Assembly: GCA_951799445.1 (NCBI GenBank)
Contig: OX637288.1
Coordinates: 10,418,501-10,482,500 of the forward strand
Direction of reading: 5' to 3'
Source: Pseudisothecium myosuroides
Lineage: Eukaryota; Streptophyta; Bryopsida; Hypnales; Lembophyllaceae
Length of the DNA stretch: 64,000 nt
Shown: one piece after another, positions 55,965 to 64,000 of the stretch
Layout: the number at the start of each line of letters is the position of its first letter
Numbering within the stretch: the stretch's first letter is position 1
Notes under the pieces: generated by a model
The model's input: only the letters and a program-made list of their open reading frames with translations
What the model was told of the DNA's origin: nothing
The model's database searches: none
Made by a program: the position numbers and the translations under genes

Positions 55965-57215
55965 TCTTGTTATATTTTGCAATAATTTTTGATATACAAG
56001 TCCAATGAACATGAAATTTCAAAGGATCGTGCCTAACTTGATGTTGATTAGATCCCTTATTTTTTAGAAATTTTCAAATATTGTTTTATATTTAAAAATC
56101 ATTTATGTTAATTTGTCACACTTTGAGGTTTAGGGGTTTTTACTACGTTAGGAGTCCCCAAAGTTAACAATATGGAGCTGAAATTTTCATGGTCTATTTG
56201 CATGGTAGGAAAGCATATTCCTACCAAAGGAAATCTAAAAATATATTATTTTGTGTCCTTCACATGAGTGCAAACAGCACTCCCATTGCGCGCAATTTCT
56301 GAACAATGAAGACGGTTCTAAGATCATTTTTTTGGTGAAATCTCATCATCATCAACTCTTCCCAAATGGCCAATTTTTAGTTTTTTTTAAAATTATTTTT
56401 CCTATTTTTTACAAATTAAAATGTCAAACTACCAATTTTTATGAGATTCTGCACTTTTCTAGTTTTCCTACTTAGGGAATTTTTTTATGCTTTTCCTTCC
56501 TAGGGTACCTTCTTTATAAAGGTGTATACATTGGACATATTTTTTATATTTTTTTTAAATTGATTTTCTAATTTTAAAGTACTCCTGAAAAATTCAGTAG
56601 TACTATGCAAAACGCTACAGAAAATGGGGGGTGTTTCTTGCAATGACCCATGTTTGTAGAATCCCCCTCGATGCATGTTTGCCGGTTCCAAAGTGGAAAA
56701 TAAAATCGGTCAAAGGCGGTAAGGAGTCTAAGAGGAAAGCCATACTGAAAGTGAAGATTGAAAACAAGAAGGTGAAACGAAGGAATTCACGCACACGTAA
56801 GCAAGTAGAAGAAGGAAGATCTTCATCTGACAATATGGAAGAGACATTAAGCAATGAAGACGCTGGATAGAAGAAAGGATGTGAAAGTAGTGGGGCGGAG
56901 GTGAAAGGAGATTGTGATTACAGTCCATCTTCTTGAAGGGCTTAAAGGGATGTAGGCTTCGGTTTTAACGTGCTCATATTACATGTACCAAAAGCTTGTA
57001 ATGACAAAAGGTTGTTTTCAACTTCTATTGCAGAAGTACCACACTTGTTGATGTTGAGTTTACATGGAGTCATGAACAGTTTTCATTGGTTGTGTAATCC
57101 AAGGAAGAATTGAATGAGAATCTATTGTGCATTTATTTTCTTGAATGAAGTATGGTATGTTGTAGTTGAATTGTATATATTGTATATGATGTAGCATATG
57201 CTTCATGTCTGGACT
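55965..57215. other. Mostly non-coding, one basic reading frame
   Basis: A 79-codon frame at 56631-56870 gives a very lysine-rich peptide (SVKGGKESKRKAILKVKIEN) that could be an exon of a nuclear protein. No domain is seen. The rest is AT-rich. Confidence 0.3.
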
Positions 57216-57649
57216 TTTTGTAGTGTTGAGGGCTCTTGGAAATGAGCTACAAATACACTACATCTTGGAGCAAAAATCACATTAAAAATTCATTTAAAAA
57301 AGTTGTGAAGAAGATTTTGAGAAGCTATAAATTGATTGGGGTTATGCCTATTAGGACCTTTAAACTCATATTTTTGGGTGTCTAACTTCTTAGAGTTGAT
57401 ATGTGAAAAAAGGATTGAAACTTGAAAAAACTTCTTTGATTTAACACCCTCTTGATGGAACATTATAATCTTTCAATCCATAAGTGAAATTGTTGTATTT
57501 TTTTTTCTTATGTGATCTCTAACATGTCTAGTTTGAATTTGTACCATTACAAATTTAAAAAATGTTTGCAATTGATGAATTAGTTGGCTTTTTATTCAAT
57601 TTAGCTGAAATTTGTAGAAGCTCAAACAAGAAATTGGACATTTAGGGGA
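57216..57649. mobile_element. mPB-5: truncated piggyBac-like MITE
   Basis: This stretch matches the last two thirds of mPB-4 (63545-63973), from gtgttgagggctcttggaaatgagc to the terminus tttagggg. The right flank is ATAA instead of TTAA, so the target site has mutated by one base. The left third, including the other terminus, is missing. Confidence 0.55.
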
Positions 57650-57975
57650 TAAGGGATAAATCCCTTCCCTCCTTTCCGCCCCATCCGCCTGAAAACCGCC
57701 CATCTGCCATTTTGGACGGCTGATCGTTCGCCATTTTGGACGGTTCCAAACCGCCCGACCGCTGCAAAAATCGGCCGTCCGAACGAGTGACCACCCAAAC
57801 TTCCTCCGTCCGCCCGCCCGTCTATCCACACACACACCCTGCCCGCTCGTCGTCCGCTAGTAAACAGGCGATCCACCAGGGTAAATTTGGCTGACTGCCG
57901 ATTTATCCAAGTGTCTGCTACGCCCACTGCATCCGGACGTCTGAAATTTGGACGCAAATTGGCCTTGGACGTTAC
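57650..57975. other. GC-rich block upstream of the methyltransferase fragment
   Basis: The sequence is strikingly GC-rich with repeats of ccattttggacgg and ccgtccgcccgcc. A 111-codon minus-strand frame crosses it, with low-complexity content. The vocabulary resembles the repeat array at 53.7-54.2 kb in reverse. It may be a transposon end or a CpG-rich promoter. Confidence 0.35.
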
Positions 57976-57981
57976 AATCCA

Positions 57982-58738
57982 TCAACCCTACCCTTCATGC
58001 AAATGCTTATTGAAAGAATGACCTCGCCTAGTGATGTCGTTGTAGACTACTCTGCATCTATAGGTTAGTTTCTTGTTTTTTGATTAATCCTACAATTGTT
58101 GATTTCTATTACCTAAATTCCAAGAAATTCTAAATTTTTTGCTTTGGCATCTCTCTATCTCTGCAGGTGCTAGCATTTATGCTTGTTGGGCTACTGGGCG
58201 GCATATAGTGGCCTTGGAGAAAGATAAGCCTATTTATGCAGCCCTCCTTGTTCCCTTTAACCGCCCCGTTGCGATTCCAGAGCATACACCACAAAGCTCT
58301 AAAGCTGTCTTGGTTGATTTGAATGAGGAGGTTGTGCCAATCCAATGTAAGACAAAGACATCACAATTCAATAAGTAAGTTTATCCCAATGCTTCTGAAC
58401 CTCGAATATAAGGTTGCTTTTTGTAATTTGTTCTCATGTTTATTTTTTTATCTTCTATAGACAAGGCGTAAAAATGAAGATGGCATCACATCAACCGTTC
58501 TTTGCAAATCCGGCCTTCTTCCGCAGTCCCCCTAAAACTTTTCACCTGCCAATGTATGCTGATTGTTGAAGCAGCAACCAGGCAGCTTGAGACTATTGAC
58601 CCTAACCCACATTCTAGGGCCCAAATAGTAGATCCGCGAGTTCTAGTTTTTGTAGATGATTCCACTAAAAATTCTGCTGATGAATCATCAGACACAGATG
58701 AGAGCTCTGCATTTGGATCTTCTAGTAGTACCTAAGCC
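57982..58738 (+). pseudogene. Fragment of a putative SAM-dependent DNA methyltransferase
   Basis: Three pieces join by GT-AG introns. Piece 1, ending at 58063, reads MLIERMTSPSDVVVDYSASI. Piece 2, 58167-58374, starts at the acceptor ctgcag, completes the junction glycine and reads ASIYACWATGRHIVALEKDK, then IYAALLVPFNRP. Piece 3 starts at 58461 after tctatag. The D-Y-S-A-S-I-G stretch followed by ALEKD resembles motif I and the acidic SAM-ribose contact of class I methyltransferases of the N6/N4 amino type. The target-binding and DPPY parts are absent. Piece 3 reaches a stop at 58567 in the spliced frame, while another frame continues to a serine- and aspartate-rich end (DESSDTDESSAFGSSSST) at 58735. 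So a frameshift or another splice choice is likely. The assignment to the methyltransferase superfamily is moderately sure and the subtype is not. Confidence 0.5.
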
Positions 58739-60029
58739 CGAAGATACTCCCAATCTATTGTAGTTCTGTATACTTATCTACATAGTTATGATATCTTCTC
58801 TTTGCATGGCTTGTTACTGTTCTTTTCTGGTCTATGGCAATTTTTTCCCTAGTTTGTACTCTAAAACCTCACAGACCTTTAATTTGTATGTTCCTAAATT
58901 GTAAAATTGCAATATTTTGTAATCCACGGTCATAGGTCCACATCTAAAAATTCCAAAAAAAAATCATCCTAAAATTGAGGCTCACAAGCTCTTCAACTCT
59001 TGGGCTCATGCTCTAAAGCTTACAAAATAGCACCCCCGCACTTCATTGCAATTCCACTGCAGTTTGCGGTTTCAAAATCAATTCACTTTTTAGCATGTTA
59101 GAACATCCTAAAGTTGTTGAACTTTTCAATGAAGCTTGACTAAATAATTTGTAAATGAACTGTATCCCATTGTATATGTAAAATCATTTGTATAAATTGT
59201 TTGACATAAGATATCTACATATGTATTGTTTGTGTAGGTCAACAATAGTTAGAGTGTTTACTAATCAACCCTAAAATCGCCTATAATTTTTTAAATTACC
59301 ACAGGTATATATTTAAATGCCTCAAATTTCAATTTAACTACCATAGAGTATAGAAAATGGGCAAAAAGTAGAAGTAAAAAAAATAGGGCATATTTATTGT
59401 GAAATAATAGCTAAATAGCCTCCAAAATTAAAAAATTTGACACACATACATATAGATTACAGGGTATAGTGAAGAACCTAGGCACCCGGGTATGCAACTC
59501 TTGTATTATATGGCCCTGATTATATTCAATTATAATGCATTTTAATCCAATCTCAAGGGATATAATTTGTCTTAGTGTTGAATAATTCTTGTAGCCTTTT
59601 TAACAAGGAATCCAAAAATGTAATTATATACATAAAATGAATATTTTCTAAGGACAATAATAGCATTAAAAATCTAATTATATGAATTTTTTTAATACAT
59701 GTATTATGGGACAAGCTACCCAAATTTTGGGGATTTTTAAAAAAAATTTAATTTTAAGTGGAGGGAACTTCTTTCATGGAATTTTAAAAACTATGCATAG
59801 TTGTTTCAATTCTTAATATATATTTTAAGTTTTTTTCTAATATGTATGCAATCCAACATTTTTTACATTTAATTTTTTTAATTTGTTCTTCACCTAAATT
59901 TTTGGTCTTTTTAATTTGATATAATTTTTACAAAAGTCAACCTCTAAACTGTTTTAATGCTGATGACCCTTGCATATAATACAAGAGTTGCGTACCCGGG
60001 CCTGGACAAAAGGTGAAATTGCATGTATT
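58739..60029. other. Intergenic sequence, nothing recognised
   Basis: Very AT-rich DNA without a reading frame of note. A pair of inverted words (gggtatgcaactcttgtattatatg near 59488 and catataatacaagagttgcgtaccc near 59972) encloses about 0.46 kb and may be the ends of a small decayed MITE. Confidence 0.4.
59484..59999. mobile_element. Possible 0.5-kb MITE with 28-bp inverted ends
   Basis: The left end contains acccgggtatgcaactcttg then tattatatg. The right end, reversed, contains acccgggtacgcaactcttg then tattatatg. Some 28 bases thus match with one difference. The interior is AT-rich and non-coding. No target duplication is obvious, so the class is unknown. Confidence 0.55.
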
Positions 60030-60549
60030 TTATATTAGTTTCAAAATTTTCAAATTTTTTTGTAAATTATTGGGTTTTTTTAACAAGAAAGTGTAGAATA
60101 TTCCTCAAAAATCTGAAATTTTCACTATAGGTGTATATTATAGTGTAGAACATTATGGCATAAACTAAAATTATTGTATCCTTATAAAATTGTAAAATTA
60201 ACAAACCATGGTTATAGGTCCTAACTTCATATTTTCAATAAAATGTTAAAATATTACAAATTTTTCAATTGAATTAGAAACTAAAATTTATAAACTTTAT
60301 ACCAGTAGTTGGGCGCAAATTCAAAAAATACCATTTTCATGGCTAAAATTCACATCAAGAAGAAATAGAAGAAATTGGCCAAAATACACTACAAGGATGA
60401 TCAATAAAATAGTCATTTTCATTGTTTTAAAAGTCAATAGTACTATAATGAAGGAATATACAATATTATTCACTAAAAATACATTTAAGCAACTTCCTCC
60501 AAAAATTTGGATGAAAAATTATTTTTTCCATTCTATAGTCCTCTCTTAA

Positions 60550-61472
60550 CCCCTAAAAGCCCGTTGTCACTTCAGGGGACAAATGCGTCTTCGGGCATGT
60601 ACCTTTTTGCTGAAATTTTCTCCTGATTTTTTTGAAACTTTTTGTGAACATGAAGAATTGAGAGAGGTACGTGGCAGAAAAAAAAATTTGAAATCGGACC
60701 TTTGAGCAAGAAGTTATGCCATTTCTTGGAATGCGTGGGGACGGGGGGCAGCAAAAAAAATTTGCAAAATTTTGAATTTTTTTTTAAAATATTCTTTTCC
60801 TCATAGATTATATTTTTGTCTATCTGGAAAGCTTTTATTCATTTCATTTGGATTTGTTATGAAGAAGTTATGGACATTCTTGTTTTTCAGGCAGTTAGAG
60901 CATCTTCTTGAAAAAAATAACTTGTAGGATTCATTTCGGAATGCAATTTTTGTAATTTTTCAAATTTTTTTTTTGTGAATGGTTTAGTTTACTTGCTAGA
61001 ACAATCTCACCATTGGGATTAGTGCATTTTAATTCCATCTAAGAGATATTAATATTTTAGGTTTTCCTTCTATCTCATACCTACTTCTACTTAACAATTT
61101 TTTTAAGGATGAAAATTAAGTTTTTTTGAGTTTTTTTTTTTTTCCTAGACTCTCAACTCAATTCTCTACTATAAAAATTTAAAGCTCAAAACGCTGTAGT
61201 GCAAAAATTTTAAGTTAAAAATGTTTAAAGACAAAAAATCTGGTCCCGCAATGTGCTGAAAAACTTGTTTTTTCCACTTTAAACGCAGATATCTTGCAAT
61301 CTGTGCGGTCAAAAATTCTGAAATTTTTTCCACACATTCTCATACCAATTAGGTGTAAGATCCTACGGTTAGATGTGGAAAAAAAACAATTTTAATTTTT
61401 TTTAACTTTTTGCTATAGAAATGGCAGTTTTCAGTGTTTTTTGGCAGAAAAAAGACCTTGGGCCTTTAGGGG
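60550..61472 (+). mobile_element. mPB-2: piggyBac-like MITE, 0.92 kb
   Basis: TTAA flanks both ends (60546-60549 and 61473-61476). The termini are CCCCTAAAAGCCC and, reversed, CCCCTAAAGGCCC, matching at 12 of 13 positions. The right half matches mPB-1 and mPB-3 in the stretch around tttttccacac and taagatcctacggttag. It has no coding capacity, and it inserted into R1 copy 2 only 50 bp from mPB-3. Confidence 0.8.
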
Positions 61473-61522
61473 TTAAGTCATCCAAAGGACAAAAAATGTC
61501 TTCAACAACGTTCTTGAGTTAA

Positions 61523-62458
61523 CCCCTATAGGACCAAACACCATTTTATGGCAACATAGCGATTTTGGGCAGCTCACTACGAATGGAAATTTTATTTCTT
61601 TTCTTTGAAATTTTCACACAAGATGTGACCAAGGAGTAGCTTCAAGGCTCAACAATTTTCATAATCTTTGACTACAAAGGTAAAAAGTTATCGCATGATA
61701 TGTAGTTTTTCGTGTTTGGCGGGTAGCCCGGGCAGCTCAAAAAAATTCTTTAAACGAATCACTTTTTTGAAAAATTAAAATTTGAAATTCGTTTTATAGA
61801 TTTATATATAATTGGAAAGCTTTAAATCATTCCATTTGGATTAACGAGTTAATAGTTATGAGGAGTTTTAGTTTGAGGGTAGTTATGGAATCTCTACTCT
61901 AAAATAAACTTTGAAGTCCTTTATCTAACTCAATTTTCAATTTTTATGAAAAAAAATAAAAACATTGGGTATAGATTATTTATTACAACATTACAATCAT
62001 TGGAATTGGCATTTTTCAATTCCATAATTAAATTCTTGACAATTTAGTATTTTAAGTCATTCTCTACCTCTTCCTACTTACTATTTTTTTCGTATATGTT
62101 GTATGGTTTGAAATGATCTGAGATTTTTCAAGCATGTAGCCAACTTGCCTTGAAGAATGAATCCAAAGAATAACCACTATTTTGGACATTTTTCCATACA
62201 AATGTGACCTTGTGAAGGGCAACTGCTTGGTTTTTTGCAGGGACAAAAAATGAATTTTTGTCAATTCTAGCGCTAATATCTTGCAATCCACACGGTGGAA
62301 AATTTTGAAATTTTTTCCACATCTTCTTAACCAGTGTACTACAAGATCCTATGGTTATATGTGTTCAAAAATGTTTTTTTTCTAAAATTTGGTATTTGTA
62401 TTAGAAATGGCAGTTTTGGAATAGTTTTGGTGAAAATATAGTCAAAAACATTTAGGGG
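61523..62458 (+). mobile_element. mPB-3: piggyBac-like MITE, 0.94 kb
   Basis: TTAA flanks both ends (61519-61522 and 62459-62462). The ends begin CCCCTATAGGACC and, reversed, CCCCTAAATGTTT, so the inverted repeat has drifted beyond the first bases. It is the inverted near-full-length relative of mPB-1, sharing gcgggtagcccgggcagctc and aggtcacatttgtatgg (as read on the proper strand). It has no coding capacity. Confidence 0.8.
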
Positions 62459-62860
62459 TTAAAGTGTAGAAGGAAGACAGCAATATTCATCACCCTTAAG
62501 TGATCTTACACATATTTTTGATAATGTGAAGAGTGATTCAAGCTAATGTTTTGTTCAAATACCATCTCATTTATCCAAGCAATTCTTAAATCATTCAAAG
62601 ATGATTTTTCGTTATGACCAAATTGATGAAATTGACTAAAATAAGATATTTGTTTAATCCTTGAAGGATGCTGAGGCCAAAAAATGGTCGATGGATGACT
62701 TCATTGTTCATTGTAGAAACAAAGAATGCACCTATTGGTTCAATAATCAGAGCAATTTTGGTAACTACTTTGATCAAGGGGAGCTTCGTCCTTCAAAGAT
62801 TAAAATAGGTAAACAACAATGCAAAAAATCCAAAAAGATTCAAGCGTTAAGGTTAAACAA

Positions 62861-63218
62861 CATCACAAAGTTTAGACCCTACGATTTGGCAACAATTATC
62901 GTGCGGTTATCGTTGTTTCATGGGTTCGTACCATAATCACACTGACTCAGTGTATTTTTACGCACTGAATCAGTGCGAAAACAATGAATATCAATAGCGT
63001 ACGGTTTATGTACTTTAACTATATGATTGCTGTGCAATTTTGACACAACAATTGTATAGTTAAAAGTACATAAACCGTATGCTATTGATATTAATTGTTT
63101 TTGCACTGATTCAATGCGTAAAAATACACTGAGTCAGTGCGATTATGGTACGAACCCATGAAACATCAATAACCGCACGATAATTGTTGCCAAATCGTAG
63201 GGTCTAAACTTTGTGATG
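62861..63218. repeat. 358-bp near-perfect palindrome (hairpin-forming MITE)
   Basis: The left arm begins catcacaaagtttagaccct and the right arm ends with its exact complement. About 170 bases on each side pair, with roughly ten differences and one single-base gap, around a loop of a few bases near 63040. Each arm also contains smaller palindrome-like words (cactgactcagtg, gcactgaatcagtgc). R1 copy 1 lacks it, so it is an insertion. An RNA from it would fold into a long hairpin, as in siRNA- or miRNA-producing MITEs. Confidence 0.85.
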
Positions 63219-63325
63219 AATATAAATCATTTAGAAAACTTTGAATTCTTGGTTTGTAATGGGTTGAGGTAGATTGTTCAATTTATCATCATTTTTCAAT
63301 CTTTCTATGTGCATTTACAACTTAA

Positions 63326-63973
63326 CCCTTGAATGCCCGAGGTTCCAAATTTTTGTGTCAACATTACTTTGAAATTAAGTTAAACCTTACCAAGTTGCTA
63401 TTTTTAGTAGTTTATATTTTTGAAAAACTCTTCTTGAAGTCTAGTTTTAGTATAACAAATCCGATTTTGAAAATGATTGATTGATTATGATTTTTCTATT
63501 CAAGATTTTGTGCAAGGGTGTCCATTGTATTCTTGACATTCCATAGTGTTGAAGGCTCTTGGAAATGAGCCTCAAATACACTAGATCTTGGAGAAATAAT
63601 CACATTAGAAATTCACTTAAAAAAATTTAGAGTAGATTTTGAGAAGCCATAAATTGATTGGGATTATGCATGTTAGGCCCTTTAACCTCATATTTTTTGG
63701 TGACCAACTTTTTAGATTTGACATGTGAAAAGAGGATTGAAAGACTTCAAATCACTTTCGTAGTCTTAACACCCTCATGATCAAACATTATAATATTTCA
63801 ATCCGTAAGTGATAATGTTGTGTTTTCTTTTCCTATGTGATTTCTAACATGTCTAGTTTGAATTTGTATGGTTACAATTTTAAAAAATTGATAAAACTTA
63901 TCAAAATGTTGGCTTCTTATTCAATTTAGAACAAATTCCTAGAAGCTCAAAAAAGGCCTAGGGCATTTAGGGG
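63326..63973. mobile_element. mPB-4: TTAA-flanked MITE, 0.65 kb
   Basis: TTAA lies on both sides (63322-63325 and 63974-63977). The termini CCCTTGAATGCCCGAGG and, reversed, CCCCTAAATGCCCTAGG agree at 14 of 17 positions. The interior differs from mPB-1 to mPB-3, but recurs in part at 57216-57649. The CCC start and TTAA flanks place it in the piggyBac type. It is non-coding. Confidence 0.65.
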
Positions 63974-64000
63974 TTAAGAACACAACATTTAAAATCATAT

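Larger units (their letters stand above)
60030..63325. repeat. Dispersed repeat R1, copy 2, split by nested insertions
   Basis: This is the direct counterpart of 2340-3620. The homology is interrupted by mPB-2, mPB-3 and the 358-bp palindrome, and resumes after each. The 92-codon frame at 62661-62936 includes HCRNKECTYWFNNQSN, similar to a peptide trace in copy 1, and then runs into the palindrome. The nesting shows that R1 is older than the MITEs. Confidence 0.6.

Overview
The window is nuclear DNA of a land plant. It holds two genes of the plant TIR-NB-ARC-LRR (TNL) class with GT-AG introns. Between them lie long AT-rich stretches full of decayed repeats and small inverted-repeat transposons, and only a few gene-like islands. 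TNLs exclude most monocots. The low gene density, the repeat load and a complete piggyBac-type element make a large-genome gymnosperm, fern, lycophyte or bryophyte my best guess, but the sequence does not settle the species. I see no tRNA, rRNA, CRISPR array or bacterial-type operon.

Layout. 1-4.4 kb: gene-poor, with a 41-bp tandem repeat and copy 1 of a dispersed repeat (here called R1). 4.4-12.5 kb: a duplicated segment on the + strand that contains TNL-A, a four-exon TNL now broken by a frameshift and stops. 12.5-24.5 kb: intergenic, with a 0.93-kb TTAA-flanked piggyBac-like MITE, a Stowaway-like MITE, another short MITE and a repeat carrying a mini-exon-like motif. 24.5-29.5 kb: a complete 4.97-kb piggyBac element, clearly GC-richer than its surroundings, with TTAA on both sides, 12-bp terminal inverted repeats and a nearly intact transposase frame. 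29.6-30.1 kb: a Stowaway-like MITE. 32.4-39.5 kb: the same duplicated segment as at 4.4-12.5 kb, inverted and rearranged, carrying TNL-B on the minus strand. Its four exons splice in frame to an 800-residue protein. 39.5-54.5 kb: intergenic DNA with several tandem and inverted repeats. 54.5-58.8 kb: gene-like fragments, including three splice-joined pieces of a putative SAM-dependent DNA methyltransferase. 60-64 kb: copy 2 of R1, into which two more 0.93-kb piggyBac-like MITEs, a 358-bp near-perfect palindrome and a 0.65-kb TTAA-flanked MITE have inserted.

How the parts relate. The two TNLs are paralogues from one inverted segmental duplication: same intron phases, near-identical intron 1 and 2 lengths, and shared upstream sequence with a TATA-like motif. 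One copy has decayed, and the other keeps an open frame but has a shortened leucine-rich repeat. The strongest theme is a piggyBac community in a plant genome: one near-autonomous element, disabled by two in-frame stops that look like C-to-T or G-to-A changes, and at least four non-autonomous TTAA-flanked relatives. The MITE termini (CCCCTAAAGG type) differ from those of the complete element (CCCTAGACCGCC), which suggests that a second piggyBac lineage mobilised them.
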